Positions 1-7,546 are shown, counted from the stretch's first letter. The stretch: DNA of 56,256 nt from an uncultured Kiritimatiellota bacterium (GCA_944389945.1 CALXOF010000014.1:1-56256), one strand, 5' to 3'. The notes: generated from the letters alone by a model not told the origin. Translations and numbers: made by a program.

Positions 1-1460
1 TTGATTTGGTCGAGAGCCTCTTGCGGAGTACCGTCGACCTTGAGCTCGAAGACGAAGACGCGTTCGGGCGTCTCGGCGACCAAGTCGGCGCGGCCTTTGG
101 TCTGCCGATCCTCGGCGGTCACGCGGAAGGAACCATCGGAGGTCAGCAGGACGTAGAGGATGCGCTGATAGGAGAACTCGTGGATGCTATCCTCTTGAGA
201 GCCGTAGGCGAGGTGGGCATAGAGATCGGAGAGACGTCCGAGGAAGGTTGCGACATCGCCCTTCATCAGCGCCAAGCAGGTGAGGTTGCGGTAGTCGTTG
301 TTGTTCTTCCCGGTGAACTTTTGAACGAGCTGGGTGTTGAAAGCACGGCGAACCTCTTCGTCGGGGAAACCGAGGGTGAAGTAAGGGTCGCGGAAATCCT
401 TGATGGTGAGGTAGCCGCCTTGGTAAAGCATAGCGATGGGACGGATACTCTCCAGTCCACAAACGTCTAAATCCTCCGCGGTGACACCCTCAACGTTTTC
501 GTAGTTCTTCTCGGCGAGTTGGTTATTCGTGAAGTAATTGAAGACGGTGGAAGTCTGGCCGGTGGCAATCCACGTGCCGACAAAGCGACGCTTCAATGCG
601 CCGAGGGTTTGCCCAATTGCAAAGGGATTGTAGACTTTATCCTCACAATCAGGAGAGAAACGGTAACCGTTGAACCACCAACGGAGTTTCTCACGGTAGT
701 CCTCGTAGGAAAGGCCCATGACCTCGGCATGGCGATGCAGCGTCTTGCTGAAGTTGGCCTCTAGCTCCTCGTCTATGTAACCTAGGAGCGTGGCATAGCG
801 ATCGTCCATCGTTAGGTCGGTGAGATTGTTGAGGGCCGAAAAGACGGAAAGTTGGGTGAAGCGCGTCACGCCGGTCATCATCATGAAGCGGATGGCGCCG
901 ACGTTATTCTTGATTTCACCGTAAAAGGCGGAAAGTTTGGCGCGGATGGCCGTGGCCTTCGCGATGTCATTCAGCGCGGCACCGACGGGCGCGTCGTACT
1001 CATCGATGAGAATAACCACGGGTTTGCCACGCTCCTTGGCGAGCTTTTGGATGGCATCGGAAAAGTTGGTGGCCGGTGTGACTGCGGGATTGTAAGTTCC
1101 CCCCGCGCTCACGACTGAACGCGCGATACGCTCCACAAATTGTTGTTTGAAGCCCTCGAGCGTCGTCACATCCATCGTGCCGAAGTTGAAATGGAGGACG
1201 GGATATGATTCCCAGTCGTAGTCCATCTTGTCGATGGCGAGGCCCTTGAAGAGTTCGCGCTCACCGCGGAAGAGGCATTCCAAGGTGGAAAGCATGAGCG
1301 ACTTGCCAAAACGCCGCGGACGCGAGATGAAGAAGAAGGAGTCCATCCCACGCGTGACGAGCGGATAGAGCAATGCCGTCTTGTCCACATAGCGATAGCC
1401 ATCCTTCCGCATATTGCGGAAGTCATAGGTCCCTTGCGCAATCTTCTCTTCTTCTACCAT
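1..1460 (-). CDS. AAA-ATPase-like / PD-(D/E)XK nuclease family protein, paralogue 1 (C-terminus cut by window edge)
   Basis: The frame stays open from an ATG at 1460 to the window edge, giving 486 codons. The two complete paralogues here are 525 and 523 residues, so about 40 residues are missing. The start is set by AAGGAG seven bases upstream. The N-terminus carries the family block DFRNMRKDGYRYVDKT, then SRPRRFGKS (nucleotide-binding loop), RGKPVVILIDEYDAP (Walker B-like) and the conserved IRFMMMTGVTRFTQLSVF. Near the edge GRADLV followed by VFVFELK supplies the D...ExK nuclease signature. This fits the AAA-ATPase_like plus PDDEXK_9 architecture, whose biological role is not established. 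The ends resemble paralogue 2 (5310-6887), but the part encoded at about 905-1200 resembles paralogue 3 (28398-29969), so the gene looks recombinant. It is transcribed alone from an extended -10. Confidence 0.88.
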   Translation of the reverse strand, partial: MVEEEKIAQGTYDFRNMRKDGYRYVDKTALLYPLVTRGMDSFFFISRPRRFGKSLMLSTLECLFRGERELFKGLAIDKMDYDWESYPVLHFNFGTMDVTTLEGFKQQFVERIARSVVSAGGTYNPAVTPATNFSDAIQKLAKERGKPVVILIDEYDAPVGAALNDIAKATAIRAKLSAFYGEIKNNVGAIRFMMMTGVTRFTQLSVFSALNNLTDLTMDDRYATLLGYIDEELEANFSKTLHRHAEVMGLSYEDYREKLRWWFNGYRFSPDCEDKVYNPFAIGQTLGALKRRFVGTWIATGQTSTVFNYFTNNQLAEKNYENVEGVTAEDLDVCGLESIRPIAMLYQGGYLTIKDFRDPYFTLGFPDEEVRRAFNTQLVQKFTGKNNNDYRNLTCLALMKGDVATFLGRLSDLYAHLAYGSQEDSIHEFSYQRILYVLLTSDGSFRVTAEDRQTKGRADLVAETPERVFVFELKVDGTPQEALDQI

Positions 1461-1479
1461 AGCCGAACTCCTTGCCCAT

Positions 1480-1488
1480 AGTATAGCA
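1480..1488 (-). promoter_or_regulatory. Extended -10 promoter of paralogue 1
   Basis: On the minus strand TTATGCTATACT lies 20 bp before the ATG at 1460. TGCTATACT is an extended -10, and no TTGNNN is found at the expected -35 spacing. The same TGCTATACT-AAGGAG-ATG layout precedes the two other paralogues. Confidence 0.6.
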
Positions 1489-1491
1489 TAA

Positions 1492-1600
1492 GGGGCGGCC
1501 TGATGGCCGCCCCAGAGAACAGAGCGTGCAGGCGCAAAGCGCCAAACCTTCCACGGCCACGGAGAACAGAGAACGGAGCGCGCGGAAACGCGCGATGGCG
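1492..1600 (+). repeat. Hairpin-GAGAAC-hairpin intergenic element, copy 1
   Basis: The stretch starts with a hairpin (GGGGCGGCC / GGCCGCCCC, 1493-1514). It continues with AGAGAACAGAG, then the dispersed module GCGTGCAGG...ACAAACCTTCCACGGCC (here with CAAACCTTCCACGGCC), a second GAGAACAGAGAACGGAG run, and a hairpin GCGCGCGGAAACGCGCGATGG. The same order of parts recurs near 18110, 34183 (inverted) and 56060. No coding frame is supported. Confidence 0.6.
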
Positions 1601-1605
1601 GGCTG

Positions 1606-1640
1606 CGCGCCAATTAGCTCATCAGCTAATCAGCGGGGTG
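1606..1640 (+). repeat. CTGATTAG-type short repeat
   Basis: AATTAGCTCATCAGCTAATC is a small palindromic or tandem stretch. It is related to the GCTGATTR octamer run at 6875-6907 and to AATCAGCTAATCAGC near 30216. Confidence 0.35.
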
Positions 1641-1664
1641 CGATAGCAAAGCAGGGGGCTTTCC

Positions 1665-1790
1665 GAGACCCTATAAGGGTCCGGGGTCGACCACTATAGG
1701 GGTCGGGGTCGAGACCCTATAGTGGTCCGAGGTCAACCACTATAGTGGTCCAAGGGCGACCCTTATAGGGGTCGGCGAGGACATTGGAGG
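1665..1790 (+). repeat. 23-bp-period CTATAG palindrome array, copy 1 (five units)
   Basis: TATA-centred cores start at 1671, 1694, 1717, 1740 and 1763, exactly 23 bp apart. Each core is CTATAG or a close variant between GACC and GGTC half-sites; ACCACTATAGTGGT is a perfect 14-bp palindrome. The array lies between paralogue 1 and the terminator of the PEP-CTERM operon. The gap 1461-1865 otherwise holds only the repeats listed. Confidence 0.85.
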
Positions 1791-1815
1791 GTCGGCAGTG
1801 AGGGAGGGGTGAGAA

Positions 1816-1846
1816 CAACAAAAAAGCCCCGGGGGACCGGTGCTTT
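1816..1846 (-). terminator. Rho-independent terminator of the PEP-CTERM operon
   Basis: On the minus strand AAGCACCGG pairs with CCGGGGCTT (one mismatch) around a short loop and is followed by TTTTTTGTTG. It sits about 20 bp after the stop codon at 1866. Confidence 0.8.
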
Positions 1847-1865
1847 TTGCAGAAGTGTCGGGGGC

Positions 1866-2447
1866 TTAGCGGACGCGACGGCGGAGCGCCACACCGGCAA
1901 TCCCCAGCGCCAACAGCGCTAGCGCCGTCGGCTCGGGCATCACAGCCGTATACGTGCCGCCAATCCACTCCGGATTGAAGGGCGAAAGCTGAGTGCTACC
2001 ACCAGGACCACCGACATCTTGTTCCACTTTCACCAAACCAGCGGTACCGACGGCAAAGGCCACATTTTCACCTTCGACAGTATTAAAGGCGACCAAGTAG
2101 AGATACTTACCCTCACCACCGAGGTCAATCGGAGAGGAGGTCAACTCAGTATTACACATAATGAGTATGGTTCCATCCATTGGGCGAATCGTCATGTCAT
2201 CGCTCGAGACAGTCGTATAAGTGCCCTGCGTAGGCTGCTCGATTCCGGCAACGAGACCTTCGCCAGTATAGCCAGAATCTGCGGCCAAAACCGCCTGAGA
2301 GGCAGACAACTCCGTATTGGAGGCGACCATGTAGAACGAAGTAGAGGCCAAATCAGCGGACGCATCCCACTGCCACTGGATAGTAGCCGCAGAGGCCGCG
2401 CCACCCAAGGTGAGCGCGGCAACCGCCATCAACATCTTCTTCATCAT
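1866..2447 (-). CDS. PEP-CTERM sorting domain protein (193 aa)
   Basis: This is a small exported protein. Residues 1-21 form a signal peptide ending GGAASA. The mature part begins with IQWQWDASADLASTSFYMV. The C-terminus is a textbook PEP-CTERM tail: PEP, a hydrophobic helix LALLALGIAGVAL and RRRVR. In other bacteria such tails direct sorting by an exosortase, which is not encoded here. The protein is a paralogue of the next gene upstream: both share the W-Q-W start, a Y-L-Y-L-V-x-F-N-T segment and almost the same tail. It is the last gene of a four-gene operon, 28 bp after its neighbour, with GGAG upstream and a terminator just beyond. Its function is unknown; a surface or matrix component is likely. 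Confidence 0.88.
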   Translation of the reverse strand: MMKKMLMAVAALTLGGAASAATIQWQWDASADLASTSFYMVASNTELSASQAVLAADSGYTGEGLVAGIEQPTQGTYTTVSSDDMTIRPMDGTILIMCNTELTSSPIDLGGEGKYLYLVAFNTVEGENVAFAVGTAGLVKVEQDVGGPGGSTQLSPFNPEWIGGTYTAVMPEPTALALLALGIAGVALRRRVR

Positions 2448-2475
2448 GACAGAAGACTCCTTCTAGCAGATATCC

Positions 2476-3096
2476 TTAGCGAGCGCGGCGGCGCAGGGCG
2501 ACACCCGCGATACCCAAGGCCAAGAGGGCCAAGGCCGTCGGCTCCGGTGCAGCACGGTGCGTACCACCCATCCAGCCAGGGGTAATGAAGTCAATTGCGC
2601 TCGGAATCTGGCCGCCGATAACGACCTGGCCATCCTCTTTGACCTCCACCGGCGCTTGCGCAACGGCAAACTGCTTGGCGGTGGCAGGATCCTTAGTATT
2701 AAAAATAACCAGGTAAAGATAGCCCGTTGTGCCTTTCGCAGGATTCGGAGAGAAGGAGGGATCATCAAAGGTAAGCTTCACCTGATCCTGATTAATGACC
2801 TTCACCGAAGTTTTTTCAGAGGGAAGCACAGTGGCTCCAGTAACGGTCATATCTGCAGTGTTCAAAGTAGAACCCCAAGTCGTGCCGAGGGAAGTTCCCG
2901 AGTTGCCGTACTTGCTTCCACTAGCTGCAGCAACCGCCTCTTCAGCCGTCAACGCGCCACTCTCGGTATAGACCATGTAGTAGGAGGAGTCATCAACCAG
3001 GTTCGAGTCCAACGCCGACCACTGCCAACCAATCGTAATGGCAGAAGCCACGCCACCGAAGGCTAGGCCAATAAGCGCAAGAAAGACTTTCTTCAT
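2476..3096 (-). CDS. PEP-CTERM sorting domain protein (206 aa)
   Basis: This exported protein is paralogous to the 193-aa neighbour. A signal peptide MKKVFLALIGLAFGGVASA precedes TIGWQWSALDSNLVDDSSYY. YLYLVIFNT occurs mid-protein. The C-terminus has PEP followed by the hydrophobic LALLALGIAGVAL and RRRAR, the PEP-CTERM anchor. I chose the ATG at 3096, seven bases after GGAG; the codon just before it is GTG and could extend the protein by one residue. It lies 42 bp downstream of the 280-aa gene and 28 bp upstream of its paralogue, so the four genes are very probably co-transcribed from 5216-5244. The role is unknown; surface retention through an exosortase is inferred from the tail. Confidence 0.87.
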   Translation of the reverse strand: MKKVFLALIGLAFGGVASAITIGWQWSALDSNLVDDSSYYMVYTESGALTAEEAVAAASGSKYGNSGTSLGTTWGSTLNTADMTVTGATVLPSEKTSVKVINQDQVKLTFDDPSFSPNPAKGTTGYLYLVIFNTKDPATAKQFAVAQAPVEVKEDGQVVIGGQIPSAIDFITPGWMGGTHRAAPEPTALALLALGIAGVALRRRAR

Positions 3097-3138
3097 CACA
3101 GTCTCCGTTCGTTACACGCGTCAAATCAAGTGCATGAA

Positions 3139-3981
3139 TCAGTTAGCCGCGGCGGCGCGATAGTAGTAGAAAGCCTCGCCAGGCGCGATTTTGTAGGGCT
3201 TGATGCCAAGGCCTTGGCTTTCGAACTTGTCTTCCGCAACCGTGCTCAGCCAGTAACCATCTTGACCATTGTACGGGCCAACGTACAAATAGTAGATATA
3301 AGACTTACGATTGTTGCCGATACGGAGAAGCTGATCACCAGGCTGAGGGTTCTGTACAAGCTGCGTTCCTGTCGTGCTAGCAGAAGCCCCTTGGGAAGGA
3401 ATCACGACAGTCTCAGAGGAAGAGTTGCCGTAAGCGGTGACCTGGCCGACAGGTGCGGCAGAAGGCACCAGATAGTCGACCGTGTTCTGCTCACCGGCGA
3501 AGATGGTCTCTGTAGGGGTCGTAGCCGCCGAAGCGATACCCATCGCCGCGTTAAGCGCCCCATTGATTGCGTTCGTCGAAGGATTTTTCACCCAAATCCG
3601 GGCATTGGCGCAGATCAGCTTCTTGCCGACATCTGCGGAGTCAAGAACCCACGCTGGCGATTCCGAGACGGTTCCCAGCGTGTACGTGGCATTTTTGAGA
3701 TAGGTGTCACCGGTCTCGTTGTTCTCGACCATGAGCTGTGTACCCGCAACATACAGGGCGGGCGGGAGAACATCCGCTAACGCGATGCCTTTGACCCGAC
3801 CTTGACCGGTGATGTCAAAGCCACGGACAGGCACGGCGAGATATTGCCAACCGGTGGAGCTAGTGACCGCGTCCTTACGGACGACCACGGCGGTGTTGTT
3901 TCCCTCAACAGCGGCGAAGGCGCACACGCCCACGGCGCACGCCAGACCAGCGACAAAAGCCTTATTCAGAGTCATCTTCAT
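3139..3981 (-). CDS. Exported protein of unknown function (280 aa)
   Basis: I do not recognise a family. The protein starts MKMTLNKAFVAGLACAVGVC with a signal peptide ending near CAFAAVEG. The mature part is Asn/Thr/Ala-rich, with WQYLAVPVRGFDI early and a tail ending PGEAFYYYRAAAAN. There is no PEP-CTERM or lipobox. The start ATG at 3981 has GGAG three bases upstream. It overlaps the stop of the 408-aa gene as ATGA, so translation is probably coupled. Its place between an exported protein and two PEP-CTERM proteins suggests a shared extracellular structure, but that is inference. Confidence 0.8.
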   Translation of the reverse strand: MKMTLNKAFVAGLACAVGVCAFAAVEGNNTAVVVRKDAVTSSTGWQYLAVPVRGFDITGQGRVKGIALADVLPPALYVAGTQLMVENNETGDTYLKNATYTLGTVSESPAWVLDSADVGKKLICANARIWVKNPSTNAINGALNAAMGIASAATTPTETIFAGEQNTVDYLVPSAAPVGQVTAYGNSSSETVVIPSQGASASTTGTQLVQNPQPGDQLLRIGNNRKSYIYYLYVGPYNGQDGYWLSTVAEDKFESQGLGIKPYKIAPGEAFYYYRAAAAN

Positions 3982-5204
3982 TCTCCTTCTTGACCGGTTG
4001 TGACCACCTCGACATCGCCCTGGAGGCGATAGAACCGCGTGGGGTCTTTCTCCAATCTCGGTATCGTCATGAGGACAGACTCTTCCCCATCGATACGTAA
4101 AGTAGTGTAGCGCATTCCACTTGGGATTGCAAGCCCTTTTTCTTCAAGAAGCACCGTGTCAAAGGATTGCCAAGGCCCGTTCAGGTCGGTTGCGGTGTAG
4201 AGGGTGTAGGTGGAGAGGTCCGAGAGTTGCGCGGGTGTGAGGGTGAGGCCGAACGCGGGGGTCTCGCGCCCATCCTCGCCAACAATCGTGGTGGTTGCCA
4301 TGCCGGAGACCGTGGGCTTGAGCGCAGCCTCCAATTCGGCACCGGCCAATTCTTGTCCTCCAACAATTGTCTTTTCGAGGGTCGGAGTCTTATCCACAGA
4401 GGCGATGACACCACTTGCATACTCTTCAAAGGTGGTGTCAATGCTCTTTAAGAATTCATAACCTTCATCCGAAAGATTTACCGCGACATCTCCTTGAGGC
4501 CCCCCCGTGAACCTGTCCCCAACAGTGACTTTCCCGCACCATACGGCGCTCCACTCCGTTATACACGTGGGGAGATCACACGTTGCCTTGTCCCCCTCCG
4601 GAATCGGATTCATGTTGGCGGAAACGGAGACATAACTTTGCGTCTCTGCATCCCACTCCCAAGCACGCGTGCCAAGCGCAACCAAGTAAATCTCACACGT
4701 TTCAGCTGCCCCAACTCCCTCAACTGAGCTTGGCCAATGAAAGGCGAGATCAAGGAAGGCGTGATCGGAATACCATGTCCCCCGCGGATACCCGAGGTCA
4801 TCAGGATTGATAGCAACACCTTTGTTCTTTGTAGAAGGCGATAAAAACCCGGCCCAGACCGCGCGCTTGGCTCCAGCCTTTAATGCGACGGTACTATCGG
4901 CGTTGATGGAGAAGGGCAATTCCCCATCAGCCCCAAACGTGACGCCTTTTTCGGGCACCACGAACAGAAGAGCAATCACGTCCCCTCCCTGCAACGGCGT
5001 ACCATCGGCGTAGGTGAACGGACTAGAATTAAGCACGCTAGCACTGCGATACCAGTGACAATTGAAAAAGAAAGAAGTAATGGAGGCTTCACTGACATCG
5101 TCGCCGCCCATGGGCGGGGGCGTCACACCGGGGCCCTGCGCCAGCGCGGGGGTGGCGAGGGTGAGGGCGATGAGTGCTGTAAGAAACTTGAGGGTTTTTG
5201 TCAT
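3978..5204 (-). CDS. Exported protein of unknown function (408 aa), first gene of the PEP-CTERM operon
   Basis: The frame stays open far upstream through the antisense of the neighbouring gene, but the credible start is the ATG at 5204: it opens a signal peptide, MTKTLKFLTALIALTLATPA with LAQ just after. The mature protein begins GPGVTPPPMGGDDVSEAS. The last 80 or so residues (YTLYTATDLNGPWQSF ... RFYRLQGDVEV) resemble the beta-rich ends of many secreted PVC proteins. The -10 lies so close that the mRNA leader would be only a few bases, without a Shine-Dalgarno, so translation may be nearly leaderless. An upstream in-frame ATG at 5225 falls inside the -10 and is unlikely. The stop overlaps the next start by four bases. 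The function is unknown. Confidence 0.82.
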   Translation of the reverse strand: MTKTLKFLTALIALTLATPALAQGPGVTPPPMGGDDVSEASITSFFFNCHWYRSASVLNSSPFTYADGTPLQGGDVIALLFVVPEKGVTFGADGELPFSINADSTVALKAGAKRAVWAGFLSPSTKNKGVAINPDDLGYPRGTWYSDHAFLDLAFHWPSSVEGVGAAETCEIYLVALGTRAWEWDAETQSYVSVSANMNPIPEGDKATCDLPTCITEWSAVWCGKVTVGDRFTGGPQGDVAVNLSDEGYEFLKSIDTTFEEYASGVIASVDKTPTLEKTIVGGQELAGAELEAALKPTVSGMATTTIVGEDGRETPAFGLTLTPAQLSDLSTYTLYTATDLNGPWQSFDTVLLEEKGLAIPSGMRYTTLRIDGEESVLMTIPRLEKDPTRFYRLQGDVEVVTTGQEGE

Positions 5205-5215
5205 GACGAGGGAGA

Positions 5216-5244
5216 AAGATAGCATAAGGCGGGGGTATTTGCAA
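5216..5244 (-). promoter_or_regulatory. Promoter of the PEP-CTERM operon
   Basis: The minus strand shows TTGCAA (5239-5244), a 17-bp spacer and TATCTT (5216-5221) preceded by TGC. The implied start lies only a few bases before the ATG at 5204. Confidence 0.75.
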
Positions 5245-5282
5245 GTGAGGGATTTATTAGGAGTACGCCGGTGCGCCCCTTT

Positions 5283-5291
5283 TGCTATACT
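5283..5291 (+). promoter_or_regulatory. Extended -10 promoter of paralogue 2
   Basis: TTTGCTATACT sits 18 bp before the ATG at 5310, followed by AAGGAG. No -35 match is visible. The layout matches those before paralogues 1 and 3, and the promoter is divergent from 5216-5244. Confidence 0.6.
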
Positions 5292-5309
5292 GTTGGCAAG
5301 GAGTTCGGC

Positions 5310-6887
5310 ATGGACGAAGAGAAGATTGCGCAAGGGACCTACGACTTCCGCGTTATGCGGGAGGATGGATTCCGTTATGTGGACAAGACGGCATTGCTCT
5401 ATCCGCTCGTCACGCGCGGAAGGGACTCCTTCTTCTTCATCTCGCGTCCGCGGCGTTTTGGCAAGTCGCTGATGCTCTCGACGTTGGAGTGCCTTTTTCG
5501 GGGTGAGCGCGAACTCTTCAAAGGCCTTGCCATCGACCAGATGGATTACGACTGGAAGCCCTATCCCATTCTGCATTTTTCCTTTGCCGGTATCAAGGCC
5601 ACAACGTTGGAGGCCTTTGACATTGACTTCCGACGATGCGTCAAAAAAGTTTTGACCGAGGCCGGATGTACGTGGAATGACGCGGATTTCCCCGGAGCCA
5701 ACCTCGCCCAAGCAATCCCTGATCTCGTCAAAAAGACCGGGAACCCCGTGGTCATCCTCATCGATGAGTACGATGCGCCCGTCGGTCACACGCTGGCCGA
5801 CATCAAGCTTGCTTCTGCCATCCGTGGCGAACTCTCGAACTTCTATATCCAAATCAAAGAGAACGTCGGTGACATTCGCTTCATGATGATGACCGGCGTG
5901 ACGCGCTTCACCCAGCTTTCTGTCTTCTCGGCCCTCAACAACCTCACCGATTTGACGATGGACGAGCGCTATGCCACACTTCTTGGCTACACCGATGAGG
6001 AGCTGGAGGCCAACTTCAGCAAGACGTTGCACCGCCATGCCGAAGTCATGGGCCTTTCCTATGAAGACTACCGCGCGCAGCTCCGATGGTGGTTCAATGG
6101 CTACCGTTTCTCTCCGGATTGCGAAGATAAAGTTTACAATCCCTACGCCATCGGGCAAACCCTCGGCGCATTGAAGCGTCGTTTCACCGGCACCTGGATT
6201 GCCACCGGCCAGACCTCCGCCGTCATCAACTACTTTACAAACAACCAACTCGTCGAGCAGGACTACGAGAACGTCGAGGATGTCTTTGAGGAAGACCTTG
6301 ACGTCTGCGGTTTGGAAAACATCCGCCCCATCGCCATGCTCTACCAAGGCGGCTACCTCACCATTAAGGATTTCCAAGACGGCGTCTTCACCCTCGGCAT
6401 CCCGGACGAAGAGGTCCGCCGTGCCTTCAACGCCCAGCTCGTCAAGAAATTTGCGCAGAAGGAAGACAACCACTATCTCAGCATGGTCAGTCGGGCCTTG
6501 AAGCAGGCCGACTTCGACACCTTCTTCGACAATCTCTCCGACCTCTACGCCCATCTCATCTACGGTCCCAAAGAGGACCGTGTGCAGGAGTTCTCCTTCC
6601 AACGTATCCTCTACGTCCTGCTGACCGCCAGCGGTTTCTTCCGCGTCACCGCCGAGGACCGGCAGTCCCACGGCCGCGCAGATTTGGTCGCCGAGACACC
6701 AGAACGTGTCTTTGTCTTTGAGCTCAAGGTCGACGGCACGCCCCAAGAGGCCCTCGACCAAATCAAGGAAAAGGGCTACGCCGAACCCTATCGTCACAGC
6801 GGCAGAGAGGTCCACCTCATCGGCCTCTCCTTCGATGGCGAAACCCGCCGCCTCACCGGCACCGCCGCCGAGCGGCTGATTGGCTGA
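5310..6887 (+). CDS. AAA-ATPase-like / PD-(D/E)XK nuclease family protein, paralogue 2 (525 aa)
   Basis: The start is the ATG at 5310, with AAGGAG seven bases upstream; the frame is open upstream but has no initiation signal. The N-terminal half is the AAA-ATPase-like domain: DFRVMREDGFRYVDKT (about residues 12-27), SRPRRFGKSLMLSTLECLF (phosphate-binding loop), VVILIDEYDAP (Walker B-like) and RFMMMTGVTRFTQLSVFSAL. The C-terminal quarter holds the nuclease-like fold with GRADLV then VFVFELKVDG (D...ExK), followed by QIKEKGYAEPY. Length is typical of the family. It is monocistronic and divergent from the PEP-CTERM operon, and it closely matches paralogue 1 except in the middle. The last codons merge with an octamer GCTGATTR run (6875-6907). 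Biological role unknown; multi-copy expansion is characteristic of the family. Confidence 0.9.
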   Translation: MDEEKIAQGTYDFRVMREDGFRYVDKTALLYPLVTRGRDSFFFISRPRRFGKSLMLSTLECLFRGERELFKGLAIDQMDYDWKPYPILHFSFAGIKATTLEAFDIDFRRCVKKVLTEAGCTWNDADFPGANLAQAIPDLVKKTGNPVVILIDEYDAPVGHTLADIKLASAIRGELSNFYIQIKENVGDIRFMMMTGVTRFTQLSVFSALNNLTDLTMDERYATLLGYTDEELEANFSKTLHRHAEVMGLSYEDYRAQLRWWFNGYRFSPDCEDKVYNPYAIGQTLGALKRRFTGTWIATGQTSAVINYFTNNQLVEQDYENVEDVFEEDLDVCGLENIRPIAMLYQGGYLTIKDFQDGVFTLGIPDEEVRRAFNAQLVKKFAQKEDNHYLSMVSRALKQADFDTFFDNLSDLYAHLIYGPKEDRVQEFSFQRILYVLLTASGFFRVTAEDRQSHGRADLVAETPERVFVFELKVDGTPQEALDQIKEKGYAEPYRHSGREVHLIGLSFDGETRRLTGTAAERLIG

Positions 6888-6907
6888 TTAGCTGATTGGC
6901 TGATTGG
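6875..6907 (+). repeat. Octamer tandem repeat GCTGATTR x4 over the end of paralogue 2
   Basis: Four units, GCTGATTG, GCTGATTA, GCTGATTG and GCTGATTG, start at 6875, 6883, 6891 and 6899. The stop codon at 6885-6887 lies within the second unit. Related sequence appears near 1606, 30216 and 33943. Confidence 0.8.
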
Positions 6908-6908
6908 A

Positions 6909-6982
6909 GGGGCGCTGGTGCGCCCCGGCAGGGGAAGGGGCGCTGGTGCGCCCCGGCAGGGGAAGGGGCGCTGGTGCGCCCC
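6909..6982 (+). repeat. 28-bp tandem repeat of a GC hairpin (2.6 units)
   Basis: The 18-bp hairpin GGGGCGCTGGTGCGCCCC plus linker GGCAGGGGAA repeats at 6909, 6937 and 6965 (the last without linker). It immediately precedes a GAGAAC run and could also slow transcription after paralogue 2. Confidence 0.85.
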
Positions 6983-7040
6983 AGAGAACAGAAAACAGAG
7001 AACAGTGAACAGAGAGCGCGCGGCAAGCGCGCGACGGAGG
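6983..7040 (+). repeat. GAGAAC-hairpin element, copy 2
   Basis: Purine-rich heptamers related to GAGAACR (AGAGAACAGAAAACAGAGAA and on) run into the hairpin GCGCGCGGCAAGCGCGCGACGG. With the hairpin before it, this repeats the element architecture seen elsewhere. Confidence 0.7.
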
Positions 7041-7412
7041 AAGCGAAGGGGTGTGGGGAGAAGCCCCACCGAGAAAGCTAAGCCTCCAAACCTCTAAACT
7101 TCCACTTTCCCCTGCACCCGCAGGTACGTCTACGACGTGCCAAGGGCGGCTGACGCCGTTTGCACAGCGGCTTCGCCGCCGGAAGTTTGGAGGTTGGAGC
7201 AGTGCTGTTCGGGGAAATCTTTCTCGAAAAGACGCGAGGAGAGGCAGGTGGAGCATACAAAGAAACACGACGCCGAGAGTTTACCAAATGACAGGTCTGG
7301 GGGATGGCGTATCACGATAAAAACAAGGGGGAAAGGGTGGATTTAGAGAGGGTGAATGACAGGTCTTCGGCAAGGGTGCGTGGAGCGATTGGCGACACCC
7401 TCGCTTCCGATT
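7041..7412 (+). other. Gene-free upstream region of the sulfatase
   Basis: No supported gene. It contains a CCTCCAAACCTCTAAACTTC stretch (7082-7101) of the dispersed Cys-type module, several GC hairpins and an 11-12 bp direct repeat ATGACAGGTCT (near 7288 and 7356). Frames through here lack start signals. Confidence 0.5.
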
Positions 7413-7446
7413 GCTCTTTGACAACTGAATGTGTATTGTGTATGGA
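7413..7446 (+). promoter_or_regulatory. boxA-like antitermination sequence or sigma-70 promoter
   Basis: GCTCTTTGACAACTG closely resembles rRNA-leader boxA (E. coli TGCTCTTTAACA) and is followed by a GTGTATTGTGTATGG tract. The same bases contain TTGACA (7418-7423), 17 bp and TATGGA (7441-7446), so they may be an ordinary promoter. It lies about 100 bp before the sulfatase; no rRNA follows. Confidence 0.5.
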
Positions 7447-7495
7447 AAACCGTGTGCGCGGGAGGTTTCGCATGGCGTCTTCGTGGAAATATTCC

Positions 7496-7524
7496 TTGCG
7501 CGGGGGAGGGAAATGGGGCATACT
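7496..7524 (+). promoter_or_regulatory. Possible proximal promoter of the sulfatase
   Basis: TTGCGC (7496-7501), a 17-bp spacer and CATACT (7519-7524) lie 22 bp before the start codon. The TTGC-type -35 and spacing match other promoters here. Confidence 0.45.
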
Positions 7525-7546
7525 GAAGGGAACGAAAGGATGGATT

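Noticed and set aside
1665..1790. CRISPR array
   Set aside because: The 23-bp units are palindromic with 8-9 bp semi-conserved linkers, not direct repeats with unique spacers, and no cas gene is present.
5205..6815. Upstream extension of the 408-aa exported protein into the antisense of paralogue 2
   Set aside because: The extension is a codon-bias shadow; the signal peptide begins at 5204 and a promoter lies directly before it.
7304..7546. Longer sulfatase starting upstream of 7547
   Set aside because: The Tat signal peptide and Shine-Dalgarno both fit 7547; the upstream part covers promoter-like sequence.
7413..7546. Start of an rRNA operon after the boxA-like site
   Set aside because: No 16S 5' sequence follows; the sulfatase begins instead.
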